DNA of 64,000 nt. Origin: Aliikangiella maris (GTDB lineage Bacteria; Pseudomonadota; Gammaproteobacteria; Enterobacterales; Kangiellaceae). Location of the stretch: NCBI RefSeq assembly GCF_040719265.1, contig NZ_JBFDAH010000024.1, forward strand, positions 11,585 through 75,584, in the 5' to 3' direction. Position numbers and translations under genes: made by a program. Below the pieces are notes generated by a model. It saw only the letters and a program-made list of their open reading frames with translations. It was not told where the DNA came from and did no database searches. The stretch's first letter is position 1, and each line of letters begins with the position of its first letter. Of the stretch, positions 52,317-61,532 are shown in pieces.

Positions 52317-53876
52317 ATGGCTGATCATCACCCAACCGGCATCAAACGCTGGTTATTTACAACCAACCATAAAGACATTGGTTCAATGTATTTGTGGTTC
52401 TCTTTCATTATGTTTTTAATTGGCGGCGCAATGGCTATGGTCATTCGAGCCGAGCTTTATCAACCCGGATTACAGTTTGTTGAGCCCGCTTTCTTTAATC
52501 AAATGACCACGATGCATGGTTTGATTATGGTGTTTGGTGCGGTAATGCCAAGTATGGTGGGATTAGCCAACTGGCTTATCCCAATGCAAATTGGAGCGCC
52601 AGATATGGCGCTTCCACGGATGAATAACTGGAGTTTCTGGATTTTACCCTTTGCATTCACCTTGTTACTTTCTTCATTGTTTATGGAAGGTGGAGCACCT
52701 AATTTTGGATGGACCTTCTACGCGCCATTATCAACAACCAACGCTAGTGCACCGCCTAGTACTGACTTTTTCATTTTAGGTGTTCACATGATGGGTATTT
52801 CCTCAATCATGGGAGCGATAAATGTTATCGTTACTGTATTTAATATGCGTGCACCGGGTATGACGCTAATGAAAATGCCCTTGTTTGTATGGACTTGGGT
52901 AATTACTGCATTTCTATTGATTATGGTAATGCCAGTATTAGCTGGAGCGGTAACGATGATGTTAACTGATAGACACTTTGGAACGTCATTCTTTGAAGCA
53001 TCGGGTGGCGGTGATCCTGTTATGTTCCAGCATATATTCTGGTTCTTCGGGCATCCTGAAGTTTACATTATGATTTTACCGGCATTTGGTATTGCATCAG
53101 AAATCATCCCGGCATTCTCGCGTAAAAAACTGTTCGGTTACTCTTCGATGGTTTATGCAACGGCTGCAATTGCGCTGTTATCTTTCCTCGTTTGGGCTCA
53201 CCACATGTTCACTGTTGGTATGCCGATGGCAGGTGAAATCTTCTTTATGATCGCAACCATGTTGGTATCTGTGCCAACCGGCGTGAAAGTTTTCAACTGG
53301 GTTGCAACCATGTGGAAAGGATCGTTGACTTTTGAAACACCAATGTTGTTTGCGATTGCATTTGTAATTTTGTTTACTATTGGTGGTTTCTCTGGCGTTA
53401 TGTTGGCCATGGCGCCAGTTGATTTTCAATACCATGATACTTATTTTGTTGTTGCTCATTTCCATTATGTACTTTTCCCTGGCGCTATTTTTGGTACGAC
53501 TGCGGCAGTCTATTACTGGCTACCTAAATGGACAGGCAAAATGTATAACGAAAAACTTGGTCAAATTCACTTCTGGTGGTCAATGATTGCAGTTAATTTG
53601 ACATTCTTCCCAATGCATTTCAGTGGTCTGGCGGGTATGCCTCGACGGATTCCTGACTACAATATGATGTTTGCTGATTTTAACCAGTGGGCGAGTATTG
53701 GTGCGTTTGCATTAGGTTTGAGTCAGCTATTCTTCCTTTACATTGTGATTTCGACAATTCGCAGTGGCAAGAAAGCTGAAGAAAGACCTTGGGAAGGGGC
53801 TGCTGGACTTGAGTGGGAACAACTACCATGTCCTGCACCGTATCATACATTCGATACACCACCGAAAGTGAGCTGA
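52317..53876 (+). CDS. coxA: cytochrome c oxidase subunit I
   Basis: A 519-residue polytopic protein of twelve membrane helices that holds heme a and the heme a3-CuB centre where oxygen is reduced and protons are pumped. Recognisable are KDIGSMY at the N-terminus, the heme a ligand region MTTMHGLIMVFG, the HPEVYIMILPAFG loop with the His-Tyr cross-link, AHHMFTVGMP, and YFVVAHFHYVLF. It starts 11 bases after coxB. Confidence 0.98.
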   Translation: MADHHPTGIKRWLFTTNHKDIGSMYLWFSFIMFLIGGAMAMVIRAELYQPGLQFVEPAFFNQMTTMHGLIMVFGAVMPSMVGLANWLIPMQIGAPDMALPRMNNWSFWILPFAFTLLLSSLFMEGGAPNFGWTFYAPLSTTNASAPPSTDFFILGVHMMGISSIMGAINVIVTVFNMRAPGMTLMKMPLFVWTWVITAFLLIMVMPVLAGAVTMMLTDRHFGTSFFEASGGGDPVMFQHIFWFFGHPEVYIMILPAFGIASEIIPAFSRKKLFGYSSMVYATAAIALLSFLVWAHHMFTVGMPMAGEIFFMIATMLVSVPTGVKVFNWVATMWKGSLTFETPMLFAIAFVILFTIGGFSGVMLAMAPVDFQYHDTYFVVAHFHYVLFPGAIFGTTAAVYYWLPKWTGKMYNEKLGQIHFWWSMIAVNLTFFPMHFSGLAGMPRRIPDYNMMFADFNQWASIGAFALGLSQLFFLYIVISTIRSGKKAEERPWEGAAGLEWEQLPCPAPYHTFDTPPKVS

Positions 53877-53912
53877 TTGTTAGTAAACAATAATCGATAA
53901 AGAAGACGAAGT

Positions 53913-54473
53913 ATGAGTGAGCAAAAACAGACATCTAAAAACAAACAGTTAATTGTTAAACTAATGGCAATTGTTGGTGGTATGTTTGTTTTTGCGTTTG
54001 CCTTAGTGCCTTTATATGATGTGTTTTGTGATATTACCGGCATTAATGGTAAGACTCGAGGTCAGGCTCTTTATAAAGCAACGACTGTCAATAAAGAGCG
54101 ACTTGTAACGGTTGAGTTTTTAACAAATATTAACCGCGGAATGCCTTGGGAATTCAAATCAACGGTGGGTTCTATTAAAGTCCATCCAGGTGAATTGAAT
54201 GAAGTCTTGTTTTATGCAAAAAATAAAGCGAGTAAAGATATTGTTGGTCAGTCAGTGCCAAGTATTTCCCCGGGCGAAGCCTCGTTATACTTGAATAAAA
54301 CTGAGTGCTTTTGTTTTGATCAACAGCTGTTAAAGGCTGGCGAAGAAATTAAAATGCCGATGAAGTTTTATATTGACGCCGATATCCCCGAGCATATTAC
54401 TCATCTGACTTTATCTTATCAGCTATTTAATATTACTGATGCAGCAAATACTGCATCGGGTGCAACCAAGTAA
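53913..54473 (+). CDS. ctaG: cytochrome c oxidase assembly protein CtaG/Cox11
   Basis: A 186-residue protein with one N-terminal membrane anchor (about residues 14-33) and a periplasmic immunoglobulin-like domain. It delivers copper to the CuB site of subunit I. The family marks are LVPLYDVFCDITGINGKT after the anchor and the copper-binding NKTECFCFDQQ with its CFC pair. Placement between coxA and coxC is common in proteobacteria. Confidence 0.96.
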   Translation: MSEQKQTSKNKQLIVKLMAIVGGMFVFAFALVPLYDVFCDITGINGKTRGQALYKATTVNKERLVTVEFLTNINRGMPWEFKSTVGSIKVHPGELNEVLFYAKNKASKDIVGQSVPSISPGEASLYLNKTECFCFDQQLLKAGEEIKMPMKFYIDADIPEHITHLTLSYQLFNITDAANTASGATK

Positions 54474-54506
54474 AGTGATTGAGTCACTTTAAGATGGAGA
54501 ACAATA

Positions 54507-55409
54507 ATGAGTACTGAAACAGAAGAACAAAAGTACGAAAAATATTATGTGCCAGAGCAAAGCCCTTGGCCAATCATTGGGGCAGTTGGATTATTTGTTC
54601 TTGCGTTCGGAGCAGGTCATTTTATTCAGCAATCATCAGGTAAGGTCGGTAATGATGGTAGCTTTGGCTGGTTAATCTTTCTATTTGGCTTAGCTATCAT
54701 GATTTATATGGTATGGAGCTGGTGGCGCGATACGATTCGTGAATCAATGTCTGGACTTTACAGTGAGCAAATGGATCGCTCATTTCGACAAGGTATGCTG
54801 TGGTTTATCACCTCTGAAGTTATGTTTTTTGCTGCATTCTTTGGTGGTTTATTTTATGCAAGAGCACTAGTGGTTCCCTGGTTAGGTGGTGAGGGCGCTA
54901 ATGCAATGACTCATGCTATTTTATGGCCTGATTTCATTCCACAGTGGCCCTTGACTGAAACGCCGGATGGACGAACAACTCAAGCGATGGGGCCAATGGG
55001 CTTACCCGCAATCAATACTGCTATCCTGCTGACCAGTTCGTGGACATTAACCATTGCTCACCATGCTTTAAAAGATGGTAATCGGGCAACACTGCTTAAT
55101 TACACGGTAATTACCGCAATGTTGGGGATCATCTTTTTAGGCTTACAGGTTTGGGAATATCACCATGCCTATTCAGAAATGGGTTTAACACTAGGTAGCG
55201 GTATTTATGGTTCGACATTCTTCATGTTGACGGGCTTTCACGGATTACACGTGACTATTGGAACAATATTTTTGATTGTATTATCTATTCGTTGTTCGCA
55301 AGGCCACTTTAAACCAGAAAATCATTTTGCCTATGAAGCAGGTGCCTGGTATTGGCATTTTGTCGATGTGGTTTGGTTATTCCTGTTTATTTTCGTCTAT
55401 ATTCTGTAA
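54507..55409 (+). CDS. coxC: cytochrome c oxidase subunit III
   Basis: A 300-residue protein with seven predicted helices that stabilises subunit I and its proton uptake. Diagnostic stretches are SGLYSEQMDRSFRQGMLWFI, FITSEVMFFAAFFGGLFYAR, FFMLTGFHGLHVTIGTIFL and AYEAGAWYWHFVDVVWLFLF. It follows ctaG by 33 bases and ends just before a strong terminator, so the core subunit genes form one transcription unit. Confidence 0.98.
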   Translation: MSTETEEQKYEKYYVPEQSPWPIIGAVGLFVLAFGAGHFIQQSSGKVGNDGSFGWLIFLFGLAIMIYMVWSWWRDTIRESMSGLYSEQMDRSFRQGMLWFITSEVMFFAAFFGGLFYARALVVPWLGGEGANAMTHAILWPDFIPQWPLTETPDGRTTQAMGPMGLPAINTAILLTSSWTLTIAHHALKDGNRATLLNYTVITAMLGIIFLGLQVWEYHHAYSEMGLTLGSGIYGSTFFMLTGFHGLHVTIGTIFLIVLSIRCSQGHFKPENHFAYEAGAWYWHFVDVVWLFLFIFVYIL

Positions 55410-55430
55410 TAAATATCGAACGAGATTTCT

Positions 55431-55471
55431 GATAAAAAAGCCGAAGTACATTTGCTTCGGCTTTTTTTATC
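55431..55471. terminator. strong bidirectional terminator after coxC
   Basis: gataaaaaagccgaag (55431-55446) pairs with cttcggctttttttatc (55455-55471, one extra T), giving a long stem with an 8-nt loop, an A run on one side and a T run on the other. It separates coxC from the convergent DUF2909 gene. Confidence 0.9.
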
Positions 55472-55485
55472 GAATATATTATCGT

Positions 55486-55707
55486 TTATTGATTGGCTTC
55501 TACGGTTGGTAAACCGTGAGGTTCAATAGCACCGGTGTAAATACCCACAATTAATAAAATAAACAAGGCAATTGAAAGGCCAATCCGCCAAGTAAGATTG
55601 TTTACAGTTTTCTTTGAATCTTTTTCTGTTGTCAGAAAATATAAGCTTCTAAATAAACTGAAAACAATTGCCAATAACGCGATAACAATTAGTATTTTTA
55701 TGAGCAT
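55486..55707 (-). CDS. DUF2909 family twin-helix membrane protein
   Basis: A 73-residue protein with two membrane helices (about 4-25 and 42-62) joined by a short charged loop. The pattern IALLAIVFSLFRSLYFL and IGLSIALFILLIVGIY matches DUF2909, a small protein repeatedly found on the opposite strand between coxC and SURF1 in gammaproteobacteria. It is probably involved in oxidase assembly, but that role is inferred from location only. Confidence 0.88.
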   Translation of the reverse strand: MLIKILIVIALLAIVFSLFRSLYFLTTEKDSKKTVNNLTWRIGLSIALFILLIVGIYTGAIEPHGLPTVEANQ

Positions 55708-55802
55708 ATTCTATTCCTTTCCAGCCGTTTTGGCTCTGGATTATGAACGAATAGTGATAGAATACGCCTCTTGAGTTTAATTTGCCAGTGGAGTCTCTTT
55801 TT

Positions 55803-56546
55803 TTGAAGCACTCAGTCGAATATTCAATTGGCCGATATCAACTGCGGATTAATATCTGGTTTTTGATTATTTTTTTGTTGGTTCAAACTTTACTGAATGA
55901 ATTAGGTTTCTGGCAGTTAAATCGGGCAAAAGAAAAGCAACAGCGATTAGTGCTGTTGGCGCAAGGCGAGCAGGAAACGGTTACTAGTTTATCCGAATTA
56001 ACTGCACAACAAATTAATCAGTTTCAAAAAGTAAAACTGAAGATGCAACTAAAGTCTGAAAAAATATTATTTTTAGACAATCAGGTTAAGGAAAAAAGAG
56101 TTGGCTATCATGTGCTAAATGTTGCACAAGATAGTTTGACTGGAAAAAACTATTTGCTTAATCGAGGCTGGGTCATGGCAGATATTGATCGAAGTAAACT
56201 ACCAGATATCGAACTGCCTGATAGTAACTGGTTAATTGAAGGGCGAGTGTATCCATTGCCGCCAAAATCAATTTCAACAGAAAGTGCCAGAGTGGAAGTT
56301 TACCCTAGTGGTTATCGACTGCCGGTGCTTGATCAACATATTGTCAACGAAATTGGACAATATTTAGGTTTAGAAATCCAGTATTATATTATTCGGCTCG
56401 ATCAAAATGTTCAGGGCGCATTTGATACCGAATGGGTATGGACCAATATGACGGCAGAAAAACATTTGGCTTATGCCTTTCAATGGTTTTCGTTAGCTTT
56501 AGGGTTTCTTGTGGTCAGTTTATTTGCTTGTATTAATAAAAGGTGA
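55803..56546 (+). CDS. SURF1 family cytochrome oxidase assembly protein
   Basis: A protein of about 247 residues with membrane helices at both ends (INIWFLIIFLLVQTLLNELGFWQLNRAKEKQQR and FQWFSLALGFLVVSLFACI separately) and a periplasmic domain between. It assists heme a insertion into subunit I. Markers are GFWQLNRAKEKQ, NRGWV and the C-terminal LAYAFQWFSLA. The start was set at a TTG (55803) nine bases after GTGGAG; a TTG at 55782 would add seven residues. Confidence 0.9.
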   Translation: MKHSVEYSIGRYQLRINIWFLIIFLLVQTLLNELGFWQLNRAKEKQQRLVLLAQGEQETVTSLSELTAQQINQFQKVKLKMQLKSEKILFLDNQVKEKRVGYHVLNVAQDSLTGKNYLLNRGWVMADIDRSKLPDIELPDSNWLIEGRVYPLPPKSISTESARVEVYPSGYRLPVLDQHIVNEIGQYLGLEIQYYIIRLDQNVQGAFDTEWVWTNMTAEKHLAYAFQWFSLALGFLVVSLFACINKR

Positions 56547-56550
56547 TCTA

Positions 56551-57195
56551 GTGGATTTTGAAGAATTAAAAAATGAGTCTCCCCACGAAAATATTAAAAA
56601 AAATCGACTCACATTAGTTTTTTTATTTTCAATATTTTTTATTCCTGTGTTTATTGCTTATTCGGCTTATTTTACCGGATGGTTTAGTTCTGCAACTGAA
56701 AATAGAGGAACTCTGCTGGTTGACAAATCAGTTTTAGATATCGAAGATTTTGAGTTTATCCGCCCTGATGGACAGGCAATCAGTGGCGAAGAATTTGAAA
56801 CCATTTATTGGTGGATAATGCCAATTAATCCAGAAAAATGTAGTCTTGAATGTATTGAGATAAATACTTATATGCTCAACCAAACTTATGTTGGGCTAGG
56901 TAAAGAGTCAAAAAGAGCACGTCAATTACTTGTTTTGCCTAAAGGCTCCACAATTAATACCAAAGCGTTTCCTGTTGCTTACAGCCCATTTACTGATATT
57001 GGTGTAAGTCCATTGGGAAAAACTCGAAGTGGGCTAGGTAAAGCGCTACCTGCAGATTACATTTATTTGGTTGATCCTTTGGGAAATATTATATTGCGTT
57101 ACGATCTTGCAAAAACTAAAGATGATGCGCCAAATATCAGTAAAGATTTACGTACTGATATTATGCGCTTGTTGCGCTATTCTCGGTTAGGCTAA
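56551..57195 (+). CDS. membrane-anchored protein of the oxidase assembly operon
   Basis: A 214-residue protein starting at GTG 56551 with AAAAGG upstream. One N-terminal membrane helix (LVFLFSIFFIPVFIAYSAYF) precedes a periplasmic domain that ends in a thioredoxin/SCO-like YIYLVDPLGNIILRY, but no CxxxC pair is visible. Uncharacterised proteins of this kind sit between SURF1 and ctaA in many gammaproteobacteria. A role in heme or copper delivery is likely from position. Its 5' frame overlaps SURF1 if the longer start at 56509 is used. Confidence 0.75.
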   Translation: MDFEELKNESPHENIKKNRLTLVFLFSIFFIPVFIAYSAYFTGWFSSATENRGTLLVDKSVLDIEDFEFIRPDGQAISGEEFETIYWWIMPINPEKCSLECIEINTYMLNQTYVGLGKESKRARQLLVLPKGSTINTKAFPVAYSPFTDIGVSPLGKTRSGLGKALPADYIYLVDPLGNIILRYDLAKTKDDAPNISKDLRTDIMRLLRYSRLG

Positions 57196-57259
57196 TCGAT
57201 TAATTAAAATAAATTAATAACAATAATAATCTTAATAAAATAGTTGCAGTGGTATTTAT

Positions 57260-58288
57260 ATGAATAAAAAGACTCATCGAAACTTAGCTTTATTTGCAGC
57301 AGTTTTTGCAGTTGTGGTTGTCGTTTTAGGTGCTTTTACCCGACTTTCCGATGCTGGACTTGGATGTCCTGACTGGCCCGGTTGCTATGGTTTTATGCAT
57401 ATTCCTACGAAGAGCGAGCATATCGAAAAAGCCAACGCAGCTTTTCCTGAACAACCTTATGAATTTCATAAAGCTTGGCCTGAGATGGTGCACCGATATT
57501 TTGCAGGAACACTGGGATTACTGGTTTTAGCGTTGGCGATAATTAGTTTTCGAAGTCAACAAAAATTCACTTTTAAACACTCAACCTTTTTATTGGTTTT
57601 AGTCATCTTTCAAGCTGCTCTAGGTATGTGGACCGTCACCATGAAACTACATCCTTCAATTGTTATGCTGCATCTTTTAGGGGGAATAACAACATTATCA
57701 TTATTGGCATCTTTAACATTACGCTATCATTTTGCTGACAGGAAAAATCAATTAATCAAGGTAAAAAATTCGCTTAAATGGCTAGTGATTTTTTCTTTAA
57801 TAATTGTTACCTTGCAAGTTGCTTTGGGCGGTTGGACATCAGCTAATTATGCTGCGCTGGTTTGCCATAAATTACCCGTTTGTCAAGGCAACTGGCTGCA
57901 AGATGGTGATTTTATCTCAGCATTTCAGTTCTGGGGTGGCAAAGCCGACACTTATGAGTATGGAATCTTACAACAAGATGCTCGCATCGCAATTCATGCA
58001 TCTCATCGAATTGGTGCATTTATTGCGAGCTTTACTTTACTGGCATTAATTTTTCAATTAATTCGTCTGACTGAGTATAAACTCTTTCAACGAATTGGTT
58101 ATATTGTTCTTGCGCTGTTAATTACACAAATCGTTTTAGGTGTAAATAATATTGTTTTTAAACTGCCATTATTTAACGCAGTTGCCCATAATGCGGTTGG
58201 CGCATTACTTGTAGTCAGTATGGTGTGTTTATTAACTTTAATTTTGATAGCCAAACCAACTATAAAGGAAGTCACTGATGGCAAATAG
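57260..58288 (+). CDS. ctaA: heme A synthase, CtaA/Cox15
   Basis: A 342-residue protein with eight predicted membrane helices that oxidises the methyl group of heme O to a formyl group, giving heme A. Visible are GAFTRLSDAGLGCPDWPGCYG at the N-terminus with its cysteine pair, the paired histidines in EMVHRYFAGTLG and MLHLLGG, and in the second half HASHRIGAF and FNAVAHNAVGAL. It overlaps ctaB by 11 bases. Confidence 0.96.
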   Translation: MNKKTHRNLALFAAVFAVVVVVLGAFTRLSDAGLGCPDWPGCYGFMHIPTKSEHIEKANAAFPEQPYEFHKAWPEMVHRYFAGTLGLLVLALAIISFRSQQKFTFKHSTFLLVLVIFQAALGMWTVTMKLHPSIVMLHLLGGITTLSLLASLTLRYHFADRKNQLIKVKNSLKWLVIFSLIIVTLQVALGGWTSANYAALVCHKLPVCQGNWLQDGDFISAFQFWGGKADTYEYGILQQDARIAIHASHRIGAFIASFTLLALIFQLIRLTEYKLFQRIGYIVLALLITQIVLGVNNIVFKLPLFNAVAHNAVGALLVVSMVCLLTLILIAKPTIKEVTDGK

Positions 58289-59168
58289 TCAAACAACTTG
58301 GAAAGATTATTTTGAGCTAACTAAACCAAGAGTCGTCGCTTTAATATTGGTAACGGCTGTTGTTGGTATGTATATGACACCGAGTGAATCGGTACCTTTT
58401 CATATCGTAGTGATTGCGACAATTGGTATTGCATTGGCTTCAGGTGGCGCAGCGGTTGTCAATCATGTGGTTGATCAGCGCATCGATGCGATTATGGCAA
58501 GAACATTTAAGCGACCAGTCGCAACAGGTAAAATTGATACCAAGCGTGCAGTAATATTTGCATTTACATTATCTATTAGCTCAATGCTACTGCTGTATAA
58601 TTTTATTAATCCACTAACGGCTGTGCTGACTTTTTTTGGTTTGGTGGGATATGCGTTTATTTATACGATGTATCTTAAACGTGCAACACCACAAAATATT
58701 GTTATTGGTGGATTAAGTGGCGCCATTCCACCATTGTTAGGGTGGACAGCAATTGATGGATATGGCGGCGAAATACATCCGCACGCATTGTTACTGGTAT
58801 TAATTATTTTCGTGTGGACACCTCCCCACTTTTGGGCTTTAGCAATTTTTAGACGTGATGAATATGCGAAAGCTGATATACCTATGCTACCAGTAACACA
58901 TGGTATTGAATTTACTAAACTCAATATTGTTTTTTATACGGTTTTATTATTGTTTGCTGGTGCTTTGCCGTATCTGGTTGGAATGTCTCACTTAATCTAC
59001 TTGATCGGTTCTACAATATTGGGCATTGTTTTTTTATATTATGCTATCAAGCTAATGAAAACTACGGATAGAAAAGTTGCAATGGATACCTTTAAATATT
59101 CCATTCACTATTTAATGATTTTATTTGTTGTCTTATTGGTTGATAAGTATTATCCCATTTTAGCATGA
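58278..59168 (+). CDS. ctaB: protoheme IX farnesyltransferase (heme O synthase)
   Basis: A 296-residue UbiA-fold prenyltransferase that adds a farnesyl group to heme B. The first Asp-rich motif is NHVVDQRIDAIMARTFKRP and the second is FRRDEYAKADIPMLPV, with LKRATPQNIVIGGLSGAIPP between. Nine membrane helices are expected. It is translationally coupled to ctaA, and the two carry out consecutive steps of heme A synthesis. Confidence 0.97.
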   Translation: MANSQTTWKDYFELTKPRVVALILVTAVVGMYMTPSESVPFHIVVIATIGIALASGGAAVVNHVVDQRIDAIMARTFKRPVATGKIDTKRAVIFAFTLSISSMLLLYNFINPLTAVLTFFGLVGYAFIYTMYLKRATPQNIVIGGLSGAIPPLLGWTAIDGYGGEIHPHALLLVLIIFVWTPPHFWALAIFRRDEYAKADIPMLPVTHGIEFTKLNIVFYTVLLLFAGALPYLVGMSHLIYLIGSTILGIVFLYYAIKLMKTTDRKVAMDTFKYSIHYLMILFVVLLVDKYYPILA

Positions 59169-59229
59169 TTGATTAATGCTTATGTTTACACGCAAAATTC
59201 ATATTAAAAAACGTTATATAAAGAATCAG

Positions 59230-59844
59230 ATGATTAAGAAAATACTTTGGGCAAGCATGTTGTTAACCATGCTAAACGCCTGTGATGGAATATTTCAAGC
59301 AAAAGCACCTGAGTTTACTCAGTTACTGGTATTTCCAAAGAAGAATCCAGTGGCTGGTTTTTCATTATCCAAACATGATGGCGAGCGCTTTGATACAAAA
59401 AATTTCACGGGACATTGGAATTTGATTTTTATTGGGTATACGCACTGCCCAGATGTTTGCCCGATGACGCTAACGGATATTACCAATATTTATAAAAATA
59501 TTGATCCCGAACTGCAAAAGCATTTTCAAATTATCTTTTTATCGGTTGATCCTAAAAGAGATACCTTACCTCACTTAGCTGATTACATTGAGCACTTCCA
59601 TGATGATTTTGTTGCGATCACTGGTGACAAAAATGAAATTGATAAAATTGTCAGTGTATTGGGGGGGATATATCATATTAATGATGAAGATGAAAAATAC
59701 TATACCGTTGATCACACGGCTAAAATTTTTATTGTCAGCCCAACCGGTGAGCGATATGGAATTATCACTAGCGAAGCGATGCATAATAAAGATAAATCTA
59801 ATCTGGTGAAAGATTTAAATCGGCTGGCGCAAACCGGAATTTAA
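59230..59844 (+). CDS. SCO1/SenC copper chaperone lipoprotein
   Basis: A protein of about 204 residues with a thioredoxin-like fold that loads copper into the CuA site of subunit II. The copper ligands are Cys73 and Cys77 in HCPDVCPMTL and the His of TVDHTAKIF. The N-terminal LLTMLNAC is a lipobox, so it is probably membrane-anchored by lipid. The start was set at 59230, because the signal sequence begins there; an upstream ATG at 59176 adds a basic extension. It is the last gene of the oxidase assembly group. Confidence 0.9.
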   Translation: MIKKILWASMLLTMLNACDGIFQAKAPEFTQLLVFPKKNPVAGFSLSKHDGERFDTKNFTGHWNLIFIGYTHCPDVCPMTLTDITNIYKNIDPELQKHFQIIFLSVDPKRDTLPHLADYIEHFHDDFVAITGDKNEIDKIVSVLGGIYHINDEDEKYYTVDHTAKIFIVSPTGERYGIITSEAMHNKDKSNLVKDLNRLAQTGI

Positions 59845-59884
59845 TATTTCTTTAGTTTTCAGCACCATTTAGCCATATATCCAT

Positions 59885-59920
59885 GAAAATCAGTTATCTA
59901 CTGTAACTGATTGGATTTTC
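59885..59920 (+). terminator. possible terminator after the SCO1 gene
   Basis: An imperfect stem: gaaaat/attttc outside and cagtta/taactg inside, with a 5-nt bulge on the right arm. It lies 40 bases after the stop and before the kinase gene. The T run is weak. Confidence 0.4.
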
Positions 59921-59966
59921 GTTATATGATTAACTTAAGTAAAAGATTAACCTAGAGCGAAACCAG

Positions 59967-61268
59967 TTGAAATTTCTACCCCAGAGCTTTTTTGGTCGAA
60001 ATGCACTGATGATTGCTACCTTGTTGGTGATCAGTCATGTGGTCTCTTACTTTACCGTTCAACATTTTGTCATCGATCGCCATAATCGTATTGTTATGTA
60101 CCTGGCTTCTAATCAGGTTAAATTGCTGCATATTGGTGATGAGGCAGACATCCCTAAAAATCTGGCTGTTGGTTTTTCACAAACTACTCAATTAGAACTA
60201 TATTGGATCAGTGGTGTTGCGCCCGAACCGCTTGGATTTCAAAGTGCACGCTATCATCAAGGATTTAGCGAACAAGCAGAAAGATATTTAGGTAAAAATA
60301 CTATCGTTAAAGTAGAAAACTCCGATGGTATTTATCTTTGGATTAACGAAGCGAATAATCCAAAATTGTGGATTCGTATGCCGATTGGGGATTATGAAGG
60401 TAATAATCCGATGGAATTATTTATATTTACCGGTATGTTACTGTTTCTTAGTTTAACCGGCGCATGGATTTTAGTTTTTCAGTTACACCGGCCATTGAAG
60501 CGATTAGCCTTTGCAGCTCGAGAAGTGGGTCGTGGCGACTATCCTGGGCGTTTGAAAGAGACCGGGCCACTTGAGTTAGTTTCGGTTACTGCTGCATTTA
60601 ATCAAATGGCGGCAGATGTTCATCAGCTTGAGGAAGAAAGAACCTTATTGCTTGCTGGTATTTCCCATGACCTGCGCACACCAATAACTCGGATTCGACT
60701 GGCTTCAGAGTTTTTATCGGATGAAGATAAAGAAATCAAAGAAGGGATTATTGCCGATACGCAAGATATGGATGATATTATCGATCAGTTTATTGGGTAT
60801 GTGCGCTATGGCAGTGAAGAAAGACGCGAAGTTGGTGATTTACGAGAACTTATCCAAAGTGTGATAGATGCCGCGGCAAAACAGCACGAAGGATTGACTG
60901 GCGAACTGACAGAATTGCCTCAAGTGGCATTCAAACCCATGGCAATGAAGCGACTGATCAGTAATCTTATTGAAAATGCCTTTCGTTATGGCAAGCCACC
61001 TGTGATAGTAACAGCGAGTCAAACTGAAGATAGTATTGAAGTGAGTATTCGAGATCATGGAAAAGGCATATTAGATCTCGATAAAAAGCGACTATTCCAG
61101 CCTTTTGCTCGTGGTGATAAGGCGCGAGGAGGAAAAGGCTCAGGGCTTGGCCTAGCTATTGTCGCAAAAATTGTTGAAATGCATGGTGGAGAAATTGTAC
61201 TGAACAATCATCCTGAGGGGGGATTGGAAGCAAAGTTTTCTATACCGGTTAATTACACAATGAATTAA
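59967..61268 (+). CDS. EnvZ-like sensor histidine kinase
   Basis: A 433-residue inner-membrane kinase: helices at about residues 12-32 and 152-172 around a periplasmic domain of roughly 120 residues, a HAMP domain (LHRPLKRLAFAAREVGRGDY), the HisKA box AGISHDLRTPITRIRLASEF (His234), and ATPase motifs NLIENAFRYG, IRDHGKGI and GSGLGLAIVAKI. Sequence and layout match EnvZ, which phosphorylates OmpR. Its usual upstream partner is not next to it: the preceding gene is SCO1. The start is a TTG at 59967. Confidence 0.88.
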   Translation: MKFLPQSFFGRNALMIATLLVISHVVSYFTVQHFVIDRHNRIVMYLASNQVKLLHIGDEADIPKNLAVGFSQTTQLELYWISGVAPEPLGFQSARYHQGFSEQAERYLGKNTIVKVENSDGIYLWINEANNPKLWIRMPIGDYEGNNPMELFIFTGMLLFLSLTGAWILVFQLHRPLKRLAFAAREVGRGDYPGRLKETGPLELVSVTAAFNQMAADVHQLEEERTLLLAGISHDLRTPITRIRLASEFLSDEDKEIKEGIIADTQDMDDIIDQFIGYVRYGSEERREVGDLRELIQSVIDAAAKQHEGLTGELTELPQVAFKPMAMKRLISNLIENAFRYGKPPVIVTASQTEDSIEVSIRDHGKGILDLDKKRLFQPFARGDKARGGKGSGLGLAIVAKIVEMHGGEIVLNNHPEGGLEAKFSIPVNYTMN

Positions 61269-61532
61269 TTCATTATTATGTACATTTCTGCCATTAAAAA
61301 TAAGGTTAATTTGCAGGATTAAAAAGCTATTTAATCACTAAAACCACAAGTCAGGCATAGCTAACCTTGTCATTCAAATTATTTTAGTGAAACAAGCTCA
61401 ATTTAATAAATCTATAATATTTTCATATAGATATCGAGCGAATTTGCCATCTCTTCAGACTAATTTAGAAGACTCACTAATCAATTGTCGTTATAATTAC
61501 GGCCCTGCCAATAACATAAATAAGAAGAATCA

